Origin: Sphaerulina vaccinii
Taxonomy: Eukaryota > Ascomycota > Dothideomycetes > Mycosphaerellales > Mycosphaerellaceae
Direction of reading: 5' to 3'
DNA: 64,000 nt
Assembly (NCBI GenBank): GCA_022570795.1
Contig: JAKUDP010000007.1
Location: forward strand, 496,001-560,000
Shown here: piece by piece, positions 9,593-21,443 of the stretch
Position numbering within the stretch: the stretch's first letter is position 1
How the letters are laid out: each line of letters begins with the position of its first letter
Notes under the pieces: generated by a model
What the model saw: the letters and a program-made list of their open reading frames with translations, nothing else
The model's database searches: none
What the model was told of the DNA's origin: nothing
Position numbers and translations under genes: made by a program

Positions 9593-10594
9593 ATGATCCT
9601 GATCACCCGCCACTATAGCGCTCTCTTCGCCGCCACCCACAACAGCATCTCAATACCATCGATATCGACGACGTCATCGAGTCGAAGCACACGAGCGAGC
9701 ACACGCCCAGCAGCATGTCGTGCCAGTGGATATGCCACCATTACAGGTGATGCGAGCGACAGTAGAGCGCAGCCAGAGCGGCGAGAAATAGAACACAAAT
9801 GGCCTGAAACGCCCAAAGGCCACGCCAATCCTACACCATACCAGATCTTCAATATGAAGCACGATGGGAAATACTCCAAAGCAGGATATTATAAGCTCGT
9901 AAAGATCTACCATCCAGATCTTCATGTCCATAGTGTTGGCAGCACTCGCGGGTATAATGATATATCCCACGCCACCAAGACCGAGCGTTACCGTCTCATC
10001 GTAGCGGCGCATACAATCCTGTCGGATCCTGTGAAACGAAGTGCCTATGACCGCTTCGGAGCAGGCTGGAACGGCAAAGCAGAAGTTGGCGGCAGAGAAA
10101 CTTGGTCACAACCTTCTCCTTTCCACCCAGCTGGCCCATTCAGCCAAAGCTGGCACGACCCATCAGACCCAGTATGGCAAAACGCAACATGGGAAGATTG
10201 GGAACGTTATCACGACAACAAAGCCAATCCGACCAAGAAAGCTCCAGTGTACATGAAGAACTCCTACTTCCTGGCTGTGGTTATCGCTTTATCAATCATC
10301 GGTAGTAGTCTCAATGTGAATCGAGCGAAGGATAATGGGACGTATATTGTCGAAGCCAGAGATCTCGTACATGATCGTGCGAGCAAGAATCTGAGACAGG
10401 TGAAGAAGGAAGTTCAGGGACTCACGAGTCGACAGGATCGGATAGACTTCTTTATAAGACAGAGGGAGGCGAGTATGGGCGGGAGTGTGCAGGACTACCA
10501 GACGTTGAGGGAGGAGAGGGCGAGTAGGTTATTGAAGGATCGTGAGGTCTGTTCTAGTGAGGAGGTCAAGGAGAGGGAGGTGAATGCTACTTGA
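9593..10594 (+). CDS. J-domain (DnaJ-like) membrane protein, probably mitochondrial
   Basis: J proteins stimulate the ATPase of Hsp70 partners. The single exon encodes 333 residues from ATG 9593. The N-terminus (residues 1-60) is rich in Ser, Arg and Thr with few acids, which suggests a mitochondrial presequence. The J domain follows at about residues 80-155, with YQIFNMKHDG, the diagnostic HPD in KIYHPDLH, and LSDPVKRSAYDRFG. A hydrophobic segment at about 226-243 (FLAVVIALSIIGSS) looks like one membrane span, followed by a charged helical C-terminus. There is no Gly/Phe or zinc-finger region, so it is a class III J protein. Partner and exact location are inferred. Confidence 0.85.
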   Translation: MILITRHYSALFAATHNSISIPSISTTSSSRSTRASTRPAACRASGYATITGDASDSRAQPERREIEHKWPETPKGHANPTPYQIFNMKHDGKYSKAGYYKLVKIYHPDLHVHSVGSTRGYNDISHATKTERYRLIVAAHTILSDPVKRSAYDRFGAGWNGKAEVGGRETWSQPSPFHPAGPFSQSWHDPSDPVWQNATWEDWERYHDNKANPTKKAPVYMKNSYFLAVVIALSIIGSSLNVNRAKDNGTYIVEARDLVHDRASKNLRQVKKEVQGLTSRQDRIDFFIRQREASMGGSVQDYQTLREERASRLLKDREVCSSEEVKEREVNAT

Positions 10595-11709
10595 GGTCGC
10601 GTGCCGAATCTGAACATCACACGCGCGTCTGAACAATCACTATGAACAGGCCTGTCATCCGAGTAAATCCTGATGTCGGTGGAGGGGTGCATTCAACGCC
10701 CTCGATTGGACGATTCGCGAAACGTACCTGCTACATCAGCTTCTCAATATACTGTGTCCGCAACAATAATCACAAGAACTCCGGCATTCGGCTGACCGCC
10801 TGAGAGAACACCGTGTTCAGGCAGTCTGACAAGCGCCATTCTGCCACTTAAGCAGTCAGGTAACAAGCCTGAGAAATGCTCGTCAAGCACGCTCGTGTGT
10901 CTGATTGCCTGCAGCTGGAAAATTGGGAGTGAGCTGTGGTTAGTGCCTATGCAGAATCCGAATATGCGACGTTTTCAAAATATCGTTAATCCGGTCTTGG
11001 GAGACTGGACCTCACGGTCTTCGTCGATCGGCCTACAACCTTCTAAACATTAAGGCATAAGCAAATTCCATAGTATGGCCCCATCGAAAGACCCGACCGA
11101 TAGCCTACGACATCATTGTCTCGTCCTGGAAATTTCGGGCAACCCTAAGCATTTCGAAGGTCGACTTTGCCGTTGTCTAGCCGGAGGCACCTGTTGCGCT
11201 GCCAGCTCTTCTTCTTCGTAGTTCTTCAGCTAGACTTGGTAGAATGTGGCAGATATAGATCGATCTATGAGGCTATGTAGTCCCACATTCCTGTGAAAGT
11301 CGTTCCTCTGTTTTACTTATCTATATCGACGGAAACGGAAGGGGCCACGGAGCTGCCACCGACGTCGATCGAAGCTGCCATTTAGACTTCACCCTGGATC
11401 GCGCCTCCCAGCTCTTTGACAGCCTGGACTCTTGCATCTTGGTTCTGCCGTCTACTAGCAGGTGCTGCACAGCACAGCACATGGAAGCACGCTAGGAGAT
11501 TGAACGTGAGGTATGCAAACGTTTTGTCGGGTCCTTGTAAACTCCTTCTATCATACAGTATACACAACAACAACCACTACCACATCACTCGATCCTATCA
11601 GCACCAGCACATATCAATAGTGACAACCTACTATTGTGGTGCATGCAGTACAGCCATGACTCGCACCCTACTAGACTGATAGATAGGCCTCCATCGGCGG
11701 GCGCCCATC
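10595..11709. other. Intergenic region upstream of the histidine kinase
   Basis: About 1.1 kb without a supported gene. The last 150 bp are rich in CA/AC (CAACAACAACCACTACC), typical of a fungal 5' leader. The frames present are short and featureless. Confidence 0.55.
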
Positions 11710-14700
11710 ATGGCCCATACCGAGCAACAACCTCGATTCCGACTGCGAACGGAAAATGCACGGCAGCGAGACGTGTGGAGAAATCTGCATCCATGGGCGA
11801 AGGAGTATCATCCAGCATTGCTCCTCAGCCCGCACATCTTCCCCGTCGACCACGATCAGCCCATAGCTCCTCCCGCGCCATGTCCCGACACCGCCCTCGT
11901 AGCATTCGCTCAGCTCGTGGCCCTCCGCCTGCATGCACGACGATGTCTCATCACACTAAGCTCCAGCGACATCGATTATGTCCTGACCGAAGCCACCAAG
12001 ACGATGAGTCTGCAGTATGAATTTGTCGAGGATGTGCGAGATACGCCATGGTTGGGAACGTGCAGTTATCTCAGCGATGATGGGCTGAACAAGTCAGCGA
12101 TGGATAGGTGGAGGCGAGCGCGACAAGTCCGCGATGCGCCTCCCGAGCCAGATCATTTCTATACAGAGGGCTGCTCGCCACACTGGCAAATCATCAGCGA
12201 TGTTCGTGCTGCCGAAGACCTTGCACAGCGCGCCTTTGTACGGCGCAGCAAGCATTTACGCTTCTATGCCGCTATCCCACTGCGTAGTGGTAGTGGATCG
12301 GTTATTGGCAGCCTGGCGATCCTGGATGATATTCCCCGACACGGAATCAGCGCCATGGAAATGTCGTATCTTGAGGATGTTGCAGACACTATCACGCAGC
12401 ATCTCAATGCCACTGTTGTACGCTTACAGCGTCAGCGGAGTGAGCGGATGGTGCAAAGCTTAGGCTTATTCAACAACGGCAAATCCAGCCTCCGGCATTG
12501 GTGGTTGAAGCAAGAAGCGACCCGCATGTCCGTTGCTGGCAGGCACAATGCTCAAAGGTTGACGAAAGGCGAGCGCACAATAGCTGCAAATCATGAATTC
12601 GGTCTCAAGGCAGGTGGATCGTCGTCTGACCAAGATAGGAGCTCGGCCAGCGAGAAGCTTGAGAGATATAGCTCGGAAACAGGAGAAGAGCTTGATCTGC
12701 CTTCCCCAGCCAGCGCAGCCAATACTCGCGCGACAGCTGAAAGAGGTACTGCCCACATCTCGTCGCGGGACTTTGCATCAAGCGCAAGGATGCCGCCTTA
12801 TCCACACAGGGACAACGATCCCACTCGTCCTAGGCCTGGACGCAAACGCGGCGTGAAGCCAACTTCGCCAGCAGCCGTAACATCAGCGCCTGGCAAATCG
12901 CACCTCAATGTACCCGAGGGCGAGGACTTTGATCTAGGGTTGTTCTCAGCTCGCACCTATGCTAGAGCCAGCAATCTGATGAGGGAAGCTATCGGCGCTG
13001 AAGGCGTTGTCTTTGCAGACGTGAGCATACATTCTGGCGGGACCAGAGGCGGCAAGTACGATGCAGGCAGCGCCAATGATCGTTTCGTACAGCGTCTCAC
13101 GAGCGATGGCGACACGTCAGATACGGCAGCCAGCAAGATGTGTAACCTGCATGCATTCTCATCGAAAGAGGCTTCGAGCATCACCAACTCCACCAGACTG
13201 GCGTCAGGCTTCGAGATGCCAGAAGATTTATTGTCTCAATTGATTCGACGATATCCGAATGGTCACATATTCAACTTCGAGGCTAATGGTACCTATTGTA
13301 CTTCTTCCGGCGGCGATGAGTCCACTTCTGGGGTAGGTGACACTAGTGGAGGCAATTCTCTCTCGGATGGTAACAAAAGGAAGAAGCAACGCGGACCAAG
13401 ATTCGGGAAACGACTGCCAGAGATTATGCCCAATGCCAAATCCATCGCGTTTTATCCGATCTGGAATGAGATTCAAGATCGATCCACTTCGTGCGCTTTC
13501 GTCTGGAGCGTCTCGCCATTCCAATACTACGATCCCGTTGAGACTATCACGTACCTGGCATCTTGGAGTCATTCGATACTGGCAGAATTGGGACGATTGG
13601 AGACTATCGCTTCGGACAAGGCGAAGGGCTCTTTCATCTCTTCGGTGTCGCATGAATTGAGATCACCGCTGCATGGTGTGCTGGCTGGAGTCGAGTTCCT
13701 CATCGAGAGCGAGTTGACGACATTTCAGCAAGAAATGGCGAGAACGATCTCTATGGCGGGTCGGACTCTGCTGGATACCGTCAACCATATTCTTGATTAT
13801 GCCAAGATGAGCAGCTTCACGCGTGCAGAGCGGAGGTCGCGAATTGCTGCTGATGCTGAACGGCAATCTTCTGGCGTGTCCGGAGGAGATAAGAGACCCG
13901 ACGAGATCGGTGTGACTACCGAATTTGACCTTGCTGATCTGATTGAGGAGGTCGTGGAAACTGTGGTCTCTGCTCATCGTTTCCAGACAAACCCAATCAA
14001 GAAGTCCCCGGCGAGCGACATATCAGTCACTGTCAACATTGCTTGGCGCCGAAGCTGGAAAGTGCTAGGCTCTCCCGGTGCTTGGACGAGAGTAGTGCAG
14101 AATCTCGTTAGCAATGCTTTGAAGTACACTACGAAAGGAACCATCGCTGTGCGCCTGGACGTTGCAGATGAGCCTACAGCACCTGGACTACACAGTTCAA
14201 GCCCATCCTTCGCTGATCGACAAGATATTCGATTCTCGGTGAAAGACACGGGCATTGGCATATCGAAGCAGTTCCTTGAGACTGGTCTATTCACGCCGTT
14301 CAAGCAGGAAAACTCGCACTCATCTGGCACGGGATTAGGTCTGAGCATCGTTCAGCAAATCTGTAAAGACATGCGCGCACAATTGCTATTGGAAAGCACA
14401 TTAGGTAAAGGCACAACAGCATGCGTGGATTTGGGTATAGCGTTCGCGACAGATTCACAAAAGTCGAGCACAGACTCTGCTTTGTCTGCTGTAAAGTCGA
14501 ACGCGTCAGACCGGGAGCTCAACGTCAGCAAATACCACTGGATTGTGCCTAGCGCGGATGAGGAACTGGATCATGGAGCCCTAGGACAATCTGTTCTCGA
14601 GACGGCCAAGGATTGGCTTGACTGCGAGATAACTCAAGGGCCAGCTGTAGCAGGCGCTACTGGAAGTCCTGGACCTATCGTGATTGCCATCACGGAGGAC

Positions 14701-15799
14701 TTACTCTTGCACTGGGCTCATGACGGCCCGCAGATGCTACGCAAAAGAATGGCCAGTCTCAAGCACGCTTCTACGCATGTTCTTGTCTTGGGTTGCTCTC
14801 TGCAGAGCGTCTTCTTGGAGCTTCCGCAGGACGACTTACCTTTCATAGCTGTGTTCATTCACCAGCCAGTCGGACCTCGCAAGTTTCTGCGAGCCATTAG
14901 TTCTGACAGATCTTCGACGCAGCTTGGGTCTCATACTGGTGAGAAGGGGTCCTGGGACGACCAGGCCACGCCTGTCTCAGGTGGCTCAGGTGCTGGCAGA
15001 AGATTGAACCTCGGAAGCATCCCAATGAGTGCATCAAGCAACTACTTCCAAGGTTCGATGCAGGGTTTGGACCTTGGGATCGTTACGCCGAGCGCGAGTC
15101 AGACTAGCTATGAGACTCCGTTCACGCCTGACGTGCGCAAGAAAAGTGTCACGAGTGTCGGCGGACGACCGAAATACGCTCGTAGCACAGTGAGCTTCCG
15201 ATCTACCAACTCACGCAGCGCGTACGGTGACAACAGTGGCGACGATGATGAAGAAGACGATGATGACCGACCTCCACGAAAGATTAAGGACACAGTATTG
15301 CTTGTGGAAGACAATCAGATAAATATGAGGGTTCTTGTCATGCTTATGAATAAGCAGAACGTTCCTTATATGTGTGCAAACAACGGGAGAGAGGCTGTCG
15401 ATATCTTCCGAGCTAATGCTGGGTCATTCTTCCTGATCCTAATGGACATGAACATGGTAAGTCCATCCACTTTGGGCAAATCTCTCACATTCGCTTACAT
15501 GTCTATAGCCAATCATGAATGGCTTTCACGCTACGGCCAAAATTCGAGAGTATGAACGCAAACGGCGCATACCTCGAGCTTTTGTCGCTGCTTTGACTGG
15601 AGTCACGAGTGAGGAAGCCAAGACACAAGCTTTCGCGAGCGGTGTGGATGAGTTTCTAAGTAAACCTGTGCAACTGAAAGAAATGAAGGAATTGGTTGTC
15701 AGGGCTAAGGAATTGGTCGGTAAGACGACAGGATCTACAACAGCACCACCGGGAGGGACTATGGCAGCAGCCGCTGCGGCACCGCAGCCTTCACCCTAG
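11710..15799 (+). CDS. Hybrid histidine kinase (GAF-HisKA-HATPase-REC)
   Basis: This is a phosphorelay sensor of the fungal hybrid type: autophosphorylation on His, transfer to its own receiver Asp, then probably via an Hpt protein. Two exons, 11710-15456 and 15509-15799 (GTAAGT donor, TATAG acceptor), give 1345 residues. A GAF-like domain lies at about 100-250 (LRFYAAIPLRSGSGSVIGSL), then a long low-complexity region. The HisKA H-box is FISSVSHELRSPLHG with His near residue 648. The ATPase domain has QNLVSNALKYT, DTGIGI and GTGLGL. The receiver begins VLLVEDNQINMRV with phospho-acceptor Asp near 1246 (LILMDMNM); the intron falls just after this motif. ALTG and FLSKPV complete the receiver. 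No membrane segment is visible, so it is probably cytosolic. I do not assign it to a numbered fungal group. Confidence 0.92.
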
Positions 15800-16094
15800 G
15801 AGGGCTCGAGAAGGAGTTCGATGACTTCAGCTTTACAGAGGCGGCAACTCTCATGGAAGTCAGTGAGCATTGCGAGTATCAGCGAGCATGGAGATGAACA
15901 GGACCATTGATTATGATCAGAGATGGTATGCGATGGTGTCAGTCTCGCGATGAATGAGATGTGTACAAAGGATTTGAGCGTGGTGGACACCACAGGGGTA
16001 TTATTATCAGAGACATCTAGGAACAGAGAAGTATTCCTAATGAACGGCGATTTTTGCACATCACTACACTTACAGGTCTGTGACAGTCATATGC

Positions 16095-17460
16095 AGCAAG
16101 CAAAAGATCAGCGAGGATGACAAAACAATCGCCCTTTTCCATTGGGGTGCGCTTTTATGATTTTGACAGAAGCAGTAATATACTTCTTCGCTCAGCTCAA
16201 TCCAGGGCACATAAGTCAAGCATCAGCATTGCCAACAACTTACTGACTGAGCCATATTGGCTTGGACGATAGTTGGGAATACCAGGATTGAAAGATATAT
16301 GAATGTCACAAGCTCGGATCTTGGTACAAAGCAAAATGGTCGATATTGGCGGCAAAAGAAGCGTATTGACAGCAAAACAATCGCCTTTCTCAGCTGCGAT
16401 TATCGCTATTAGAGACTGATATTCTCAAGAAATGATATCATGCGTATTGCTGTCAAGCATCAGCATTGCTGACGACTTGCTGATTGAGCCAGATTGGCTC
16501 AGACGACTGTCGACAGTAGCTGGTTTGAAAGGGTATATGAATGCTCAAGTACGGATCTGAGACAAAAGGTAGGAGAGAGAATAAGGCAAAACAATCGAGC
16601 TTGGCTAATGAGCATCGACTTTCTCGCATCTTCGAGAACAAGATCTTCTGCTGTTCTTGCGATAGAGTCAGATTCATGTCGTTGTCCAAGCATCAACATG
16701 GTTGACGACCTACTGATTGAGCCATATTGGATTGGACGACTGTTGAAAGCACTGAGATTGCACGCATATATGAATGTCACAACACACTGAAGTCATCATA
16801 TTAATGGTAAACGTCGAGGGCAAAAACAATCGCCTTCGCGTCTGCAGCCAGACAAAGCTTTCCGCTTACATCAGTTCGGTTTTTGAGCTCGATGTTCGCA
16901 AGAGGCTATATAGGTTGTCAAGCATCAGCTTTGCTGACGACTTACTGATTGAGCCATATTGGCTTGGACGAATGTCGAAAATGCCATTTGGAATGGTCAT
17001 ACATGTACCTCCACTCATAGGCTATGAGTGATGGCAAAAGTATATCTGATTCTTATAGAAGCAAAAGAGCAAAACAATCGTTCACTTTCTCGAACGTGGC
17101 TAGAAAACTTTACCACACAAATCAGTGAGTCTTGGTTCAGGCAATGCGGTGGCAAGTCCTCAAGCACCAGTATACACTGACGACTTACTGATTGAGCCAT
17201 GGAGGCTGGAAGACTGTTAAGAATGTTACCAGTGCGATAGTATATGGACTTTCAATCACCGGCACTGATGATGGCAGAAGTATGCCAACGGCAGAGGTTG
17301 ACAAAGGAAGCAAAACAATCCTTGCATGTCCGTGACATGGCGAATTCCGATCCTGAATCAGTGATCTTGAAAGCATGATCAGGTAATAGCAGTTTGTCAC
17401 GCATCAGTACATACCGACGACTTACTGATTGAGCCATGGAGGCTGAGAGACTGTTGGGAA
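16095..17460 (+). repeat. Hairpin repeat cluster B (six tandem units, ~237 bp)
   Basis: Six direct units fill the gap between the convergent histidine-kinase and lipase genes. First-hairpin positions are 16223, 16460, 16693, 16925, 17168 and 17404, spaced 232-243 bp. Each unit reads: CAAGCA, hairpin 1 (stem TCAGC/GCTGA or a paired variant), CGACTTACTGATTG, hairpin 2 (AGCC/GGCT stem), GGACGACTGTTG, a variable part with TATATGAATGTCAC, and a box near GCAAAACAATCGCC. Units differ by about 20-30 percent, so the array is not young. The frames in it are broken and I see no coding. Confidence 0.85.
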
Positions 17461-17568
17461 TGCTGTGCTGGGGATGTTTTATGAAGGCCAACACTACGGC
17501 CAACAAGGCTTCGTCAATTTTTCTTTTACTTGCTCCGTAGACAACATTTGCAATAACCTATTGCTATC

Positions 17569-19033
17569 TTACGTGGACACAGTAGTATCAGTCAACACAT
17601 TCGGACCGCTAACCACATTCGAATCTCCTCTTCCCAGAGCTGCCAATGCATTGATGAGACCAACCAGCACCGGCTCAAGATTGACTCCGAGCGCGATTGG
17701 ATTCAACGTCTCGTTTAAGACGGTCGACCTCGTACATCCAGTAGTAGCCGCAGTTCCAGCGAAAGCCTTTTCAATGAATTGGAAAGCGCCAACAAAGCCA
17801 AGGATCTCAGTCGTGAAGTGCCCTCCAGCAGCATATGTGACGAAGTCCACACTCGCCCCATTGTTGCACCAGGAGTTTACCAAAGTCGTGGCGTTCGAGT
17901 AAGGAATGATTTCGTCAGGTGTGGCGTGGAAAACGTACACTGGAGCGACAGGGGTCTCGTTCTTGTTGACTCCCATGGTCTGCAATGCCAGTACTTCCGC
18001 GATCTGAGGCTGATAGTACAGTTGGTTTCCAAGAGACTGGAAATCCGTGGACAGGACAGACTGCTCGAAGAAGTTGAAGAGGTCCGCAATACAGTTCTGG
18101 TTTGCGAAATCGAGAGCCGATTGGCCCTTTGGAGTGACGATGCTCGAAATTATTGGATTGAGTGTTGCTCCATATGAGCTTGGCTTGCTAAGACCATCGA
18201 TGGCTGCAGGAAGAAAGCCGCTGAAAGCTGTGTTGTCGATGAAGAGAGCTGTTCCTGTGAGATTGGCTACGACGCCACCTGCTGCCCAGCCTGAAATGGA
18301 CAGTTCAGGAGCGTACGATGATTGTAGTTGTGCTGCCCAGCCTGATGCGATTGAGCCTCCAGAGTAGCCATATCCAACGACCTTTGGAGTGGTGGTAGTG
18401 AAGCCCAGAGTGGTCTTGAATTTCTGCACAGCACGGATGCTGTCCAATACGAGCATTCCTGCGAGACGACCTGCTCCGAATGCTGCATCTGTGCCTTCGT
18501 AGTCTGGAGCAGAGACGATGTAGCCGGAGAGGAGGAAGGCTTCCGCGAGCAGGAACTCTACGTCGGAAATCAAGTCTACTTGAGCAGCAAGCAGTTGGTA
18601 GTTGTAGCTGGGGTCACAGATAGGTGCTGCGCCATCGTATGCTGTGTGGAAGGAAACGAAGCGATCGATCTTTGGGTTGAGAGGCTTGAATACTGTGGTC
18701 ACGGCTGCAATTGCAGAGCCTATAGAATTAATGTGTCAGTAACGAAGACCTCATGAGTTAGGAAGGCGAGGACTCACCATTCGCAGATGTTGTGCGGTAG
18801 AGCAGCTGATATGATTGTACTCCAGTGGGAAGCAGTCCGAGGAAGGAGGTCACGACAGTCCGGGTGCGCAAGATTGTGCCAGGCGATTGAGCTTCGAAAC
18901 CACTTGGAGGCACGTAGAAGGGATCAGTCGCAGGAGTGAGGACTCTCTTCTGATGTGGTGCACCTTGAGTGACTGCGAACGTCAAGGCTAGCAGTGCCAA
19001 TAACTGTAGGCATTTCTGCCACATCGAAGTCAT
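17569..19033 (-). CDS. Secreted lipase, LIP family (alpha/beta hydrolase)
   Basis: LIP-type enzymes are extracellular triacylglycerol lipases of yeasts and filamentous fungi. Exons 19033-18778 and 18719-17569 are separated by a 58-bp intron (GTGAGT, CTATAG) and give 468 residues. A second ATG lies three codons in. There is a signal peptide at residues 1-24 (LLALLALTFAVTQG) with a dibasic KR site soon after. The core shows the nucleophile elbow GYGYSGGS (Ser near 203), the charge-relay Asp in FHATPDEIIPY and the His in AAGGHFTTE. Cysteines CDPSYNY, NQNCIADL and SWCNNG fit the family. Length is normal. It is convergent with the histidine kinase across repeat cluster B. Confidence 0.9.
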
Positions 19034-19902
19034 GGTGAATGGGGAACGAAGTGAGGTACTTCTTCAGGGAAGCCATTTTCTTACCTGTTATATCTTACTG
19101 GTTTGCAAATCACCATCGTCGGAGGGTGGTCGACTACTCTGGTTAGACCACCGTTTTGCTTGCGGAGGAGGTGGATCATTCCTGTTCCTGCCTCGCGCTC
19201 ACGCGATTCTTCCGTTCTCCGCATCGGTAGTCACGCGTCTCCGGAGTCACTCGCACATCTGGTTGCGTTCCACTATGTTCTGCATTAGTGACTATAAGTG
19301 AGCAATACTTCCCCAAGTTTATGCTGTTCTGAGGAGCACAATTGGCTCCATCGTTCGAATCTCGGTCTCGTATGGATGTCAGGCACATCTAGTCAGCACT
19401 CGAGCATGAGCGTTACTCGATGCGGTACTTGCGTGAAGACAACTTGGTCAAGTCGACGAGAAAGGATGTGATCGACAAGGATACGAAGCATTTTACGAGC
19501 AGCGGAGCGGGCCTCAACGTGAAGCTTATTTGCCTCGGCAAGTGAAGTCATTTTGCCCGGCCTGTGACAGCACTTGGCGACATGGTGGAAGATCTTTCTT
19601 CCCAAGAAAACATCATCAGCATGGCGAGGGTGAAGCTTCTTCTCATCCGCATCAGCATGCGAAGAAAAGGGCATCATCGTTTACTGCGACGATGACCTCC
19701 ATCAGACGCCGAGTCCATGCAAGCGATATGTCCTCACTTACACGCTCATACATGTATATCACGACGCACCTCAAGTGGTCATGGTGATGCAAGCATCATT
19801 CCTGAACTCTAATCAATGGTATATGTAGATGTAGACGTAGGCTTGACCATCTGCACCTGAGCGCTCCCTCACGACAGACAGATCCTCTTTACTAAGCATT
19901 AG
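19034..19902. other. Divergent promoter region, no gene seen
   Basis: About 870 bp between the divergent lipase and NTF2-like genes. Small open frames occur on both strands but show no family features or sensible splicing. No repeat unit is present here. Confidence 0.5.
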
Positions 19903-20564
19903 ATGTCCTTTCTACTCAGAACCCTACCAAGAACAAGTATACAGACTCTGAACAGACGCACCATGACCACCATCTCAGGACGCCAGCCGAGCGCTCAAGA
20001 GAAGACCATCATCGATGAAGTCCTATCTCTATACCAATGCAAGCCGACCGACCAATCCTACTCCCACTATCGAGCCGATGCAGTCTTTCACGACCCTGTA
20101 TCGATAGCCAAGGGAAAGGAGAGCATTATGAGTCAGTTCAATGGAATGCCTAAGTATGGAATTGTCCCTAGTCAACCACAATATGTTCAAGACAGCTGCT
20201 GATCGACGTTCATAGACTCTTCGCCCGCTCCGACACCCAAAAGTGCGAACTCCTCGATCCTTCCCAAGCAACCCAACAATCGAAGAACGCTTCCACGCAT
20301 CAGGGAGAAGGTGGAGCGATTGTGCTCGATCTGACGCAGCATTATGTCTTCAAGGGTGATAAGACTCCTGAGAAGACTCTCAACTCGAAGATCACGTTGA
20401 AATTGGATAATGCTGGAATGATCGAACATCATGAGGAAGAGTGGAATCATGAGAAGAACAAGACTGGCGAGGATGGTTTCTTGGGAAAGCTGCAGGAGTG
20501 GAGGAAGAAGGCGGATGCTAAGATGGTGGAGATGGGTGTTAGTAGTGATACTAAGAAGATCTAA
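19903..20564 (+). CDS. NTF2-like (SnoaL-type fold) protein, function unknown
   Basis: Exons 19903-20153 and 20216-20564 (donor GTATGG, acceptor CATAG) join in frame to give 199 residues. The N-terminus MSFLLRTLPRTSIQTLNRR is basic and amphipathic, suggesting mitochondrial import; a second ATG (MTTISG) follows it. The body resembles small alpha+beta-barrel NTF2-like proteins: YRADAVFHDPVSIAKGKESI, then a strand with LDLTQHYVFKG and ITLKLDNAGMIEHHEEEW. The C-terminus is helical and Lys-rich. The family is large and its members bind or convert many different ligands, so I give no reaction. Its last ~60 bases are duplicated at 7187-7253. Confidence 0.75.
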
Positions 20565-20639
20565 GGATGATTCAGGTTATGTGAGGTATCGGCTATAAGC
20601 ACTCTTGTGTCTCTATTGCCCTATCTCCATTCCGACTTA

Positions 20640-21360
20640 CTTAATGGCGACACTAACAAGCTGACAGAAATAGGCAAAAAGGAAGCAAAACAATCGCCCT
20701 TAGGCAACACTATGGTCATCGAGAGACGCAACACACCGTGCTGATGTGGTTCGTAGAGCCGAAAGCACAAATTCCAAGCATTAGCTTTGCTGACGACTTA
20801 CTGTGGTTCCGCTAGACCAATGACGACTGTTGTAGAATGAGAATAACTAATAACATATAGTAGTCCAAAGAACAGCGAAGGAAGCAGTACAAGTCACGAC
20901 CGCAAGGTCTAGGGGTTAACAATCATACACGGCTTTGGTTCTCCAAATCTTAACAGTTGTCTGAGCCTTCGTGGCTCAGTCAGTAACTCAATGGTATGGC
21001 TGTTGCTTGACAGCCGCACATTGCACTAACAAGCTCGAAGGCATAGTCTTCGACTTGGAGAAGTTCTGGGAGATATGGTTCAAGGCGAGGACAATTGTTT
21101 TGCTTTTTCTTCATCTTTTGCTTCCTATAGATCCAAGAGCTAGCCTTTTACTCTCAGGAGTAGCAAAGTAGCTTTGATATACAGTGTCATTAGATACATC
21201 TTCAACATTCGTCCGCAGCCTTCGTGGCTCAGTCAGTAAGTCGCCAATTCTGCTGGTGCTTGACATATATAGCATTAATCTTCGAAGCGACCACATAGTC
21301 GTGCTTTGTGATAGTGATGTGAGATCTTGAGCGAACGCGATTGTTTTGCTATTTCTTTTA
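20640..21360. repeat. Hairpin repeat cluster C (one + unit, two - units)
   Basis: A plus-oriented unit (box GCAAAACAATCGCCC at about 20686, hairpin TTAGC/GCTGA at about 20781, then CCGCTAGACCAATGACGACTG) follows the NTF2-like gene. Two minus-oriented units follow. Their second hairpins lie at 20964-20976 and 21217-21229 (AGCC TTCGT GGCT), first-hairpin remnants at about 20990-21005 and 21244-21256, and boxes read CAATTGTTTTGC (about 21091) and CGATTGTTTTGC (21338). Orientation therefore switches inside the gap, so units point away from each flanking gene's 3' end. Confidence 0.75.
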
Positions 21361-21443
21361 GCATACATTGTATAGTTCACTATATACGTACTCATGGGTA
21401 TCATTCCAAGCATATTTCAAACATATTCCTGACCTTCCACCAT

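Noticed and set aside
16095..17460. tRNA-derived element in the repeat units
   Set aside because: I saw no convincing paired A and B boxes or cloverleaf; the conserved parts are the two short hairpins and the CAAAACAATCG box.
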